From positions 425,909 to 489,908 of the forward strand of contig QJPP01000451.1 in the NCBI GenBank assembly GCA_003996215.1: a stretch of 64,000 nt of DNA, written 5' to 3'. The notes under the pieces were generated by a model. That model did not search any database, had not been told where the DNA came from, and was given only the letters and a program-made list of their open reading frames with translations. Positions 23,400 to 33,475 of this stretch are shown here, in pieces. The position numbers and the translations under genes are program-made. Source of the DNA: Jaltomata sinuosa (lineage: Eukaryota; Streptophyta; Magnoliopsida; Solanales; Solanaceae). Each line of letters opens with the position of its first letter. Position 1 is the stretch's first letter.

Positions 23400-25010
23400 T
23401 GATGATGTTCAAAAACACTCTCCCATAGGAGGTGGTAACGATTATTGTACAAAATGATAAATTAACCCAACGGATGTCAGGATCATATCCACGGATGATG
23501 GAGTAATGATTCGCTAATTAATTTTCAAATAAAAATCACTAAAGCGAGTAAATGTTCAAGAAAACAAAAGTAAAAATTTGGGGAAAAGGATTGGGAATTG
23601 ATCAATATCGCATTTTCAATATGAGAATAATCGTAAACACAATTTGTTGATCAAGAGTAGGAGACTAGGGTTATGCTTCCGATGGGGCTCTTTAATGGGT
23701 TAGGAAATTGATTAATCAAGCAAAGGTTTGATTATAGGTATGGGTAGCTTGGTTCTAGATATATTTGGTAGTCTTTCAACCTTCAAAATATATGTACCAT
23801 GGCCTTTGATCAAGCACCATAGCTTTACCATACAACCAACCAATTAAATACTTGGGTAAATTAAACTATTTCTAGCTTCAATTCTTAGATGGAAATTTCC
23901 TTTGATCAAGCTATTTCTAGCCGTAATCTATGGTTGAAATCCCAAATCCTTACTATTGAATTTTTACCCAATTTATGAACTCCTCTTTCAAGCAAGAACA
24001 AAATTAGAGAACTCATTCAATGTTTGCAACCATCAATTTTATAATTAAACTTTGAAGAATTCAATAGACCTATACTAAATAATCAATTATAAGCACAATT
24101 AATCAACACCCATACCTGAATTAAAACACCCATCATGCACATACACCTAGGATAGGATTTAGTTGCTCATATTAAGAGAACAAGAGAATATACCAATTGG
24201 GTTTTCCAAAATTCCATTCATATTTGAAAAAAGAGGGATTCTGGTTGTAAGATATCTAATGAAACCATCGCTGGAAATGAGATCTTATTCAAAGAGAAAG
24301 ATCTCAAATATCTGGAGTTTCTTTTTATATATTATATGTATGATCCGATCCGCAAGGACCATGATTGGGAATTGTTTGATCATCTTTCTCTGAGGAAAGT
24401 CGAAATAGAATCAACTTGAATTCGGGACTGTTGTTCAAAATCTTAGTAAAACACTGGATTTCTAAGCTAATTACCAATTCCAAGCTCAAAATCTTTACAA
24501 ATGGTGTTTGTCAATGAGTAAGAAGAAAAAAGCAAGTGTACTCTCAAGTCTCTAAGTAAAAAATTGAATTGTTCTTTAGGTACACACCCCAAAAAGGGTT
24601 TGAGAACCTTCCCAAATACATCACATGCCTTTGGAAAAAAGTTCCCTTTGGGGCTGGTGCTATCGATGTGTGATGGCACATGCGACGTACCCTGCATTCT
24701 GCATCTCGCATGTTGCTTCCTCTATAATAATTGAATTCCAATGCTTGTGCAACTCAGATTCGAAGGGGGGTGCGTTCGCATCTTGCAATGTGCGGCTCGC
24801 ACCTCTTGACAGTTCTGTCTTCATTTTTTATTACCTTCACACTTTAACTTCTTTTTGAGCTCTTTGGGTTCAATTCATTTGTTTTTTTCACTTGACTAAG
24901 AGTACCTACATTTACATCAATAAAGGCAATAAGTACCTCTAATTCTCATCAAAATATAGCAATAATTCATGAATAAAGAATCAATAAGTTGGTAGATTAC
25001 CAACTTATCA
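23400..25010 (-). mobile_element. 5' LTR of E2
   Basis: 1611 bp including the ycf2 insertion, about 1373 bp without it. It begins (right end) TGATAAGTTGGTAATC and ends (left end) ACATCATCA. The U3 GC-rich block is at about 24640-24810 with words such as GGTGCGAGCCGCACATTGC on the minus strand. The TATA position near 24600 has decayed. Confidence 0.88.
24226..24463 (+). pseudogene. ycf2: Plastid DNA insertion: ycf2 fragment
   Basis: About 238 bp match the plastid ycf2 gene in plus orientation. The frame reads KKRDSGCKISNETIAG, KEKDLKYLEFLFIYY, DPIRKDHDWELFDHLSLRK, then after loss of one A (about 24401) continues in another frame as NSGLLFKILVKHWIS. Ycf2 is a large essential plastid protein of the inner-envelope import motor; this piece is from its N-terminal third. 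The block interrupts the Athila LTR: relatives continue from CATTCAT directly to AGCTTCAAATTCCAAGCTC (about 56473). It is a nuclear insertion of plastid DNA with no function expected. Identification is from memory of the ycf2 protein. Confidence 0.9.
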
Positions 25011-26240
25011 GAGGTTATGAGACGTTTTAGGAAACTCCACTTCTTTTATGATTCAATCTCATGCGATGGAGTTTAACTCTATTTACCTTTCTAATTCATT
25101 CTTTAGGTGTTTTAAATCATGCCTCCATAAAAGAACAACACTTGCAATACCAATCCTCCAGCTCTACACCACGAAGTTACGAACAGTGAGTTTCGTAATA
25201 CCATTCAGATGTTAGCTCAGGCGATGACCAACTAGGCTAATCATCAATAATATGTTACTACTAACCGAAATGGTGAGACAACTACTACCAGAGTTAGGGA
25301 TTTTGTCCATACAAATTTGCTGGTGTTTTTGGTGTTAAAGGTTTGTAAAGACCAGCAGAACTTCATTGATGAGGTAAAGAAGATTCTTGAGGTGATGCAG
25401 GTGACTGGTACTAACAGCATTGAGGTATCTTCCTACCAGTTCAAGGATATGGCTTAGATTTGGTACACTCAATAGAAATATGGTAGGGGCAAAAATGCAG
25501 CTCCTGCAACTTGAGAGTTCTTCATTGGGGCTTTTATGGATAGGTTTTTCCCAAGGGAGTTCAGAGAGGCTAATAATGATGAGTTTTGTTAATTTGAGAC
25601 AAGGATTGATGTTAGTCCAAGAATATAGGCTGAAGTTAACTCAACTCTCCAGGTATACTCTAGAAATGGTGGTCGAGCCAAGGGCCATGATGAGCAAGTT
25701 TGTTTCTGGTGTTTCGAATTTTGTAAATAAAGAATGCAAGATGGTTACATTAATTGGAGATATGGACATCTCCAGGCTTATGACTTATGCTTAACAGATC
25801 GAAGAGGAGAAACTGGAAAAGGGGGCAAGGGAGAACAAAAGGGCCAGAATAGATGATTTGGGGTTCAGTAAGTAGAGGTCCAGAGGTGGACACCGGTCTT
25901 TGTTTTATAAGAGGTCATCAAGACCAGCACCATCATCAGCTAGTGCTCCTTCCCCGGCATGAGACCCAGGCATAATCAGGCAGGTAAGGCAACAAGCTTT
26001 TGTTCTCAGGGAAGTGTTGCTAATGGAAATTCCTACCCTGTTTGCAAAAAGTGTGGCAAGAATCACCTTGGAGAGTGTCTCTATTGCACAGGAGGGTGTT
26101 TTGGATGCGGTCAAAAACTGGATTAAAGATTGCCCCTCTTCCAAGAAGAACAATGGAGGTGGTAGAACTCAGTATACTCCTGTAGCAGCTCCAGCAGGCC
26201 GTACAGCTTAGTAAGGTTCCACTTCTAGTACTGGCGGTGG
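25011..26240 (+). pseudogene. gag: E3 gag (Tekay type, broken)
   Basis: The ATG is at 25119, in the clade's usual start context (AAATCATGCCTCC). The fourth codon is already TAA. Recognisable segments: EFRNTIQMLAQAMT, a long helical capsid stretch (NFIDEVKKILEVMQ, SYQFKDMA, FIGAFMDRFFPREFREA), then LTQLSRYTLEMV, MMSKFVSGVSN and LIGDMDISRLMTYA (clean frame 25420-25794), and near 26040-26100 the nucleocapsid zinc knuckle VCKKCGKNHLGEC with FGCG. Stops occur throughout and the frame changes several times. Gag would package the element RNA in cytoplasmic particles. Confidence 0.85.
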
Positions 26241-26676
26241 TTAGCGCCAAAGCCGCCTCTATGCTATGTCATCCTCTCGGGATCATGAGAGTTCCCCAGA
26301 TGTAGGCACTGGTATGTTGCAAGTTTTTTCTCTTGATGTTTATGCTTTGCTAAACCCCGGGGCTTCATTGTCATTTGTGACCTCATATGTTACATGTAAG
26401 TTTGGATTCAGTCTTGAACAAATCCTAGAACCCTTTTATGTCTCCACTCCAGATGATGAGTTAGTCTTATCCAAGAAAATATACCAAAACTGCCCAGTCA
26501 CAGTCCTCCATAGAGTCACCTCAGTTGATCTTGTAGACTTAGAGATGACATATTTTGATGTTATTCTTTGCATGGATTGGCTACATGCCTGTTATGCCTC
26601 ACTCAACTTCAGAACTAGAGTCATCAAGTTTCAGCTTCCCAATGAGCCTATGCTAGAATAGCAGGGTAGACCTCCT
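26241..26676 (+). pseudogene. E3 aspartic protease
   Basis: One clean frame (26266-26661). It holds VYALLNPGASLSFVTSYV, the active-site segment, which in working chromoviral proteases is a D-S/P-G-A-T/S motif. The catalytic Asp is replaced by Asn (Asp to Asn by a single G to A change), so the enzyme would be inactive. FDVILCMDWLHACYASLNF corresponds to the second conserved block (usually DVILGMDWL). The frame runs to a stop at 26659-26661 just before RT. Confidence 0.85.
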
Positions 26677-28140
26677 ATGTCACAAGGTCATTTCTTATCT
26701 TACCTCAAATCTAGAAAGATGATCTCAAAAGGGGGTATCTACCATATAATTCTGGTCAAGGGTTCCAAGTCTAAGACCCCATCTCTCCAGTCAGGTTTGG
26801 TAGATAGCGAGTTCCCAGTGTTTCCTGAGGATCTACACAGAGTTCTTCCTGAGCGAGAGATTGACTTTAGGATAGACCTCTCCCAGATACGCAACCCATA
26901 TTTATTCCTCTTTACAAAATGGCTCCAGCATAGCTTAAGGAATTGAAAGATCAGCTAAAGGACCTCCTAAATAAAGGTTTCATCAGACCCAACATCTGTT
27001 CATGGTGTTCTCCAATTCTCTTCATGCATAATAAAGATGGTTTTCTCAGAATGTGCATCGACCACCGTCAGTTGAACAAGGTCACAATCATGAATAAGTA
27101 TCCCATCCTTAGGATTGATGACTTATTTGACCAACTTCAGGGTGCCAGTTATTTTTCCAATATACACCTCAGATCTAGTTATCATCAACATAGAGTCAGA
27201 GAATGTGACATGCCGAAGACAACCTTTAAAACTCAGTATAATCACTTTGAATTTGTGGTTATGCCTTTTGGACTAACAAATGCTCTTGAAGATTTTGTGG
27301 ACTTTATGAATAGGGTATTCAGATAGTATTTGGATAGGTTCGTCATTGTCCTTATAGATGACATCCTTGTTTATTCTCGTAGTGAGGAGGAGCATGCAAA
27401 TCATTTAAGGGTTGTGCTACAAGCTCTCAAGGATTGCTAGTTATTTGCTAAGTTCAGTAAGTGTGTGAGTTTTGGTTGCAGTCAGTTGCTTTTCTGGGTT
27501 ATGTAGTGTCTAAGGAGAGCCTTAGAGTAGATTTACAGAAAATAAAAGCAATAAAGAACTAGCATAGACCCACTTCTTTGATAGATTAGGAGCTTTTTGG
27601 GTTTGGCTAGGTACTACAGGAGATTTATTGAGGGGTTTTCATCCATAGTTGCTCCGTTGACTAGGTTGACTCAAAAAAAGTTTAAGTTTTAGTGGTTCAA
27701 CGAGTGTTAAAAGAACTTCCAGGAATTGAAAACTAGGTTGACCACAACTCTAGTTTTGACTCTACCAGAGGGTTCAGATGGCTTTTGTGATGCATCTAGA
27801 GTAGGCCTTGGTTGTGTTTTAATGCAGCATGGTAAGGTCATTGATTATGCTTCCAGACATCTTAAGGTTTAAGAGAAGAACTACCCGACTAATGATCTTG
27901 AGCTTGCAGCAGTTGTTTTTTCCTTGAAGATATGGAGACACTACTTATATGGTGTCTATGTGGATATGTTTACCGATCATAAGAGCCTCTAATATGTGTT
28001 CACTTAGAAAGAGTTGAATCTTTGGCAGAGAAGGTGTCTTGATATCCTTAAGGACTATGACATAAGCGTGCTTTACCATTCGGGTAAGGCCAATGTAGTG
28101 GCTGATGCACTTAGCAGACAGTCCATGGTAGTGTGTCACT
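26677..28140 (+). pseudogene. E3 reverse transcriptase and RNase H
   Basis: RT starts near 26800 with EFPVFPEDLHRVLPEREIDF, shifts, then 26943-27326 reads LKDLLNKGFIRP, GFLRMCIDHRQLNKVT, YPILRIDDLFDQLQGASYF and FEFVVMPFGLTNALEDFVDF. The catalytic motif is RFVIVLIDDILVYS near 27340 (IDD retained), followed by HLRVVLQALKD. RNase H (27780-28120) has GLGCVLMQHGKVIDYAS-like, EKNYPTNDLELAAVVF, YGVYVDMFTDHKSL and GKANVVADALSRQS segments, spread over different frames. More than ten stops or shifts. Confidence 0.87.
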
Positions 28141-29199
28141 TGTTGAATAAGAAAAGAAGGAGCTAGCTAAGGATGTTCATAGGCATGCTCGTTTAGGGGT
28201 TCACCTTACAGATTCAGTGGATGGTGGTACTATAGTTCAGAATGTCTCAGAATTTTCATGTATAGTAGAGGTGAAGGAGAAGAAAGATAGAGACCCTATC
28301 TTGCATCATTTAAAGAGTGCTTTCCACCAGCAGAAAAGGTTTTCTCCCAAGGGGGAGATGGTGTGCTTCATTATCAAGGTTGGCTATGTTTTCCAGATGT
28401 AGATGGGTTAAGACAATGGATTTTAGTAGAGGCTCACATCTCCAGATATTCTATCATCCTGGTTCCAATAAGATGTACCATGATCTACAGGAAGTCTATT
28501 GGTTGAATGGCATGAAGAGGGACATTGCAGATTTAACGTCTAAGTGTCCCAACTGCCAGCAGGTAAAGGTAAAAAATCAGAGACCGGGAGGTATGACTTA
28601 GGATATTTACATTACTACTTGGTAGTGGAAAGTAATCAATATGTACTTAATTATAGGGTTACCATACACTCGCATCCAACACGATTCAATTTGGGTGGTA
28701 GTGGATTGGATGACTAAGTCAGCCCACTTTTCTCTTGTCAAAACTACTGATTCAGTAGAGGATTATGTCAGACTCTACATCCATGAGTTAGTCATATTAC
28801 ATGGAGTTCCCTTGTCTATCATCTCATAGGGGCACTCAATTTACATCCTAGCTCTGAAAGTCTTTATAGAAAGGTCTTGGTACTCAAGTGAATGTCAGCA
28901 CAACATTTCACCCGCAGACATTTAGCGAGGCAGAGCATACCATCCAGACTTTAGAGGATATGTTGAGGGCTTATGTGATCAACTTCAAAGGTAATTGGGA
29001 TGATCACTTACCTCTTATAGAGTTTGCCTACAATAACGGCTTATCACTCTAGCATTTAGAGGGATCCGTATGAGGCACTTTATGGGAAGAGGTGTAGATC
29101 ACCTATTGGTTAGTTTGAGGTAGGTGAGGCAGCATTGATAGGGCAAAATTCGATTCATGAGACTATGGAAAAGGTTCAGCTTGTTAGGGAAAGGTTGAA
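28141..29199 (+). pseudogene. E3 integrase, N-terminal and core part
   Basis: The zinc-binding segment runs across 28430-28570 (YHPGSNKMYHDLQEVYWLNG, KRDIADLTSKCPNCQQVK) with both His and both Cys. The core begins WVVVDWMTKSAHF (first Asp, near 28700) and LVILHGVPLSIIS. At about 28827 two bases of the conserved ATCTCAGATAGGGG stretch are missing, which shifts the frame, gives a stop and destroys the second catalytic Asp codon. DNRATAYHPQ- and NNGYHSS-like segments follow, until the E4 insertion after GGGAAAGGTTGAA at 29199. Confidence 0.85.
29195..29199. repeat. Target-site duplication of E4, left copy (TTGAA)
   Basis: TTGAA before the E4 terminus TGTCATGCC, repeated exactly at 37672-37676 after GGTGTTACA. 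The E3 integrase frame resumes across the two copies. Confidence 0.9.
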
Positions 29200-32100
29200 T
29201 GTCATGCCCCAACCTCGGGAGGCGCAACTGGCACCTGATGCCAAAACTTAGGCTCGAGCTAACCTTGCTGAACCATTTGCCAATAGCGCATGGCAGCCAC
29301 ACACAATCAAAAAAAGAAGAAAGTATATCTCGACTTAAAAATAAGCCCTCAGCCTGCAAGGCCCCTATCAACAGCTCTATAAAAAAATAGCTACTCCCAA
29401 CAGTTTATATAAAGCAATGAGAAAATAGCATACAAGTCTTGTTTGGGCCATCGAGGCCACCATGAGATCTAGAAAAGCATAAATTCTATGCAATATAAGC
29501 TAGGCCAACAGCCGCTAAATCATCAAAAATCACAACAAGGACCAATTGGCCAACAACGGAGCTATACAACCCAATAGACTAGTCTACAAGCCACTAGGAA
29601 TACAACACATGGTGGGACAAGGCCCCAGCCTACCCAAAAGTTATAAACAGTAAAATAGGCAAACCTCTGAGGCACTCTAGAGACCCCTGAAAAGAAGTGG
29701 GTCAACCAATCCACTGAAAACTCAATTATGCTACCCGGCGGATCTGTCTGATCATTGTTCGGGACCTTCAGGCATGAATACAGCATCCCCTAGGCTCAGG
29801 GTATTAGTATGAAATAATGTACCGAGTATGTTAAGTAACTGAATAACTGAAACTGATATTATAAATACTGTAAGTAATAAGATAAGGAGTCAAAAGATAA
29901 TCCAAGCATACTTACATGCTCCTGAATCTAGAAATAGCTGAGATTGATATCATAAGTACTATAAATATTCCAGTAGGGAGTCAATGGTTACCTAGAACGT
30001 ACTTACCTATTCTCGGCTTAGCCTTACAAACCATAATGAATTGAGCAATTTGCTTACCAGAGTCGAGCTAACTAATATCATCAAATAACGAGGTACATGG
30101 GAAAGAAGGTTAACAATTGTCATAATACAGCTTAACTATTCCTGACACAGATCATCAATAACAATCAAACAATAACCTAACCAGACCCCATAAGCACAGC
30201 AGGTACAAATAGCAAAAAATACCACCTACCCAGGCCCCCATAAGCCTGAGAGGTGCCAATTTAGGCTATATACCCCTATTGGTAGTCCCTTAGCCCCGTA
30301 GGAAGTCATTATATCCCAATAGCCCCTCAAGCACTCTACACATAGCCTTGAAGGCAATTATTATGTCTCAGTAGTCCTTTGGGCACTTTATATGTTATGA
30401 TAGCCCCATAGGCATCCTAAAGCCATCCTAAGCATCAACATATCCCTCTTAGGCATAAACATAGCCCTGTAGGGTCAATATGTAGCCCTTTTAGGCAATC
30501 AGGTACTCCATAAGTGAGAAGACTTCGCTATAACTCTGTAGGTGACCATAATAGCCCGTTGGCTTCATATTATCCCCGAAGGAAACTCTTTGGCCCGTAA
30601 GCCTTAATATATCCCTTTTAGGAAAATATTATAGCCCGTGAGTGAACAGAGTAAGCCTCAATATAGCCCTTATAGGCAAATATTATATCCCGTGAGTAAA
30701 CAGACTTCATTATAGCCCCTTAGGTAATTGAAATAGCCCGTAGGCTTTACTATAGCCTCGTAAGCGATCAGAATAGCCCCTACGCTTTAAATCATCTCAA
30801 TAGCCACTTAGGCAACATATATATAGCCCCAAAGGCACCAATCATATCTCTATAGCCAACTATAATAGCCCCGAGGGCAACAATAAACAATCAAATGGCC
30901 CAAAGATACGCAATATAGTTATAAGCGACCTATATGAATAAACTCTAAGTTCTATGTAAGCTCGGGGTCGCTATTAATAGAATACAAATTCCCACAAGGG
31001 ATGAATATATCAAGTCAAGTAGCCAACCAAGTCACATAAGACTACGAGTAATTCGACTACAACAACTAGCTTTCTTGTTCTATAAGCTTTAAGAAGACTT
31101 GTCAAAATAAGAGACTAGCCCTAGCACACTTTTCTCGTCGACTTCTAGCGGGATAACACGAATTCAAAAATTCTATGAATGACTTTGGGGTGGCACACAA
31201 GACTCAAAGGCTATATCAGTTATTATCAATCACATTTCTTACGTGATGAGCATCGTCTATGCCTCAAATATCATTCTCGACTAAACCCAAAGAACTATAC
31301 AATAAGAGTTCAACTTAGACAAATCCATTCCCCCAAGGGTCACGTATATACCAAACCTTAGATTTTGTGAAAGGTAATCGCGCTAATGCACATAGCCCCA
31401 AAGTCAACCACACATAGCCCCATAGGCAAATAGTAAAGCCACAAGATAAGCTATAAGCGACTATACAAGTAATCTAAGTCGTGTCTAGCACGAGGTCGCT
31501 ATCTATAGAGTAAGAGTCCCAAAAAGGGATAAATTTACCTACTCTGTCAGCCAACACAATCAACCACTACGGCTATAAATAACTCATCCACAATATACTA
31601 TCCATAGATTCTACGATCTTTAGTATCCAATACTATTTCATAGAAGGCAAACCGATAAGTGACATAGCCCAAAGAAACACAAGCAGGCATCTACTATATG
31701 CAACCTATAAACAAGTCCAAGACACATCTAGAGTTGGTCTCTAATGAAGGAGAAGTGATCTAGCAAGGATGTAGTAATCCACTCAAATAGCACAAATAGA
31801 GAACTGTGGCTACAAGTCATTTAATGATAGTAAGCTAGCCCTATCAAGCTATGGGATATAAAGGAACATTCCAAGAAGAAGGATGGCCTTTAAAACCCTT
31901 TCAATTGAAGGCCCAAAGGTCTTGGTGTAAAGCTCTACCAAAACAACAACTAATATCAACAAGACGAAGCTATCAATACCTTATAAAAGCGGCGAGCTCC
32001 CGAGATAATATAGCAAGGTATACTTCACGCTATTTAATCCGACAACCGTCGTACACAACTCTAAAAGTAGTGCACCAATTCACTCGTACCTTCAACACCC

Positions 32101-32947
32101 TAACACCAATGATATACGACAATGATACCCCAACTTAATAAGAAAAAAGGCTTCTCGGAGCCATGATATCAAAAACATCACTTCGTGGCTCAAAAATCTA
32201 TAAAAATAATTCTAGAACATGGGATAACGTAGGAAGGTCATGGGAGGGAGATTATCTCGATAAAAGCATCAAAATTCCAAACTAAACAAGCTATTAGAAA
32301 GACCCACCACCTCTACTATATCGAAACTACGTCAGAACACAACTTTATAAGAATTTTGGTCCTACCCGATTTTGCCAGATAGTCCGTAGTAAAATAGTCA
32401 TAACTTTGTATAAATATATTGTGTGGACAAAATGGTCATAACTTTGTATACATACAACGAGTAGCTCCTATTTTCATCTCACTACGTGCTAAGTGCCTAA
32501 CTCATTGGAGACTAGTAGGTCCATTAACGTGTCCTATTCATGGAGAAAAACCCCATGCTCACATACTGTCCTACTCCCCTTTTTATAGTAGGGTGGATAA
32601 ATAAAATAATTTGAAACTTAAAAGAAACAAGTTACTTCACTTTTAAAGGAATCTATTAGGATATGTACAAGATGTCAATCCTTTAACATTAAGTAGCCAT
32701 TATATAATATGAAAAATTGATAACTGATGCATGTGTAAACAAAAGAACGGTGAGATTCCTTTTATATAAGGGATAGATAATTATAATATTTTTTCTGTAT
32801 CACTAGATTATAAAAACTCTAATAAAATAAATACATACATAAATTAGACACTTTTGAACACGCACGATATTAATAAAATCCTCAAATTTAGGCTCGTAAG
32901 CCTTCGATACGGGATGAAGGACAACCTTAAGTACTTGGGGTGTTACA
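29200..32947 (-). mobile_element. 3' LTR of E4
   Basis: From TGTAACACCCC (right end, 32947) to GGCATGACA (left end, 29200). On the minus strand a TATA box CTATAAAAAGG lies at about 32579-32588, only some 360 bp into the LTR, so over 3 kb would be transcribed R-U5. That part includes the TAGCCCC word array (30240-30900). Compared with the 5' LTR it lacks about 440 bp near 32440, where a copied filler (GTCATAACTTTGTATA) is seen. Frames such as 29562-29786 and 31851-32138 are not conserved as protein. Confidence 0.88.
30240..30900. repeat. Degenerate tandem array of TAGCCCC..AGGCA words (E4 3' LTR)
   Basis: About 25 copies of a word TAGCCC(C/T)NNNAGGCA spaced 20-40 bp, for example TAGCCCCTCAGGCA, TAGCCCCATAGGCAT, TAGCCCTTATAGGCAAA and TAGCCCGTAGGCTT. 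The spacers vary. Isolated copies continue at 31390-31430 and 31660. The matching array in the other LTR is at 34550-35170. Confidence 0.85.
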
Positions 32948-33475
32948 TCCTTCCCCTCTTACAAACATTCATCCTCGAATGTGAATAACACGCACGAGTA
33001 GGGCTATGAACTTCTCAAATTTTTTGCAGAACCTACCTTGTACACCAAACTTTACCACCTGCAAAACAACCTAGAAAACAAGATACAAGACTCACAAGGA
33101 AACTGCATCTAATAACAACTTATACGGCCCCACAAGACCATCAACAATACAAACTCATAATAGAAATTAAAACTTACCTCAGCACAAGCAACTCAATTTT
33201 TCAGAGATTCTATGATGCCCTGAACCAAAATCGACCTCACCACAAGGTCTCTAGAGGTCTAATAATGGAAAATCTATATCTCATGATTTGGATAACTCAA
33301 ATCTTAGGACTCAGCTCTATATCACGATCCTGAAGATGAAAAAAAATGGTAACCAGTTCTAAATATCATGTAGCCTCCTAATTATAAGTGTGGTGCACAA
33401 GACACCCATAAGCAAGACTCTATTAGACCCATCTTGCAGACTCCCTAGGATACAGCGTTGCTATGATACCAAGTT
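32948..33475 (-). mobile_element. E4 internal region with primer site and purine tract
   Basis: 528 bp without coding capacity. On the minus strand the primer site TGGTATCATAGC (33460-33471) differs by one base from the tRNA-Met site TGGTATCAGAGC. The purine tract GTAAGAGGGGAAGGA (32948-32962) adjoins the 3' LTR. CATTCATCCTCGAATG beside it is the same 'ATTCGAGGATGAATG' phrase that precedes the purine tract in E3 and E5. Confidence 0.88.

Larger units (their letters stand above)
12250..25010 (-). mobile_element. E2: Athila-type element, nested in E3 and carrying E1
   Basis: Minus-strand element: 5' LTR 23400-25010, primer site 23378-23395, gag remnant, pol without protease, long 3' non-coding region and part of the 3' LTR (12250-13240). 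The flanking bases GAGCC (left) and GAGGT (right) are a decayed 5-bp target duplication; an uninterrupted relative reads GAGGC. Its 3' LTR was hit by E1, and a deletion at about 17600 fused the E1 internal region to the E2 internal region, removing the rest of the 3' LTR and the purine tract. Confidence 0.85.
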
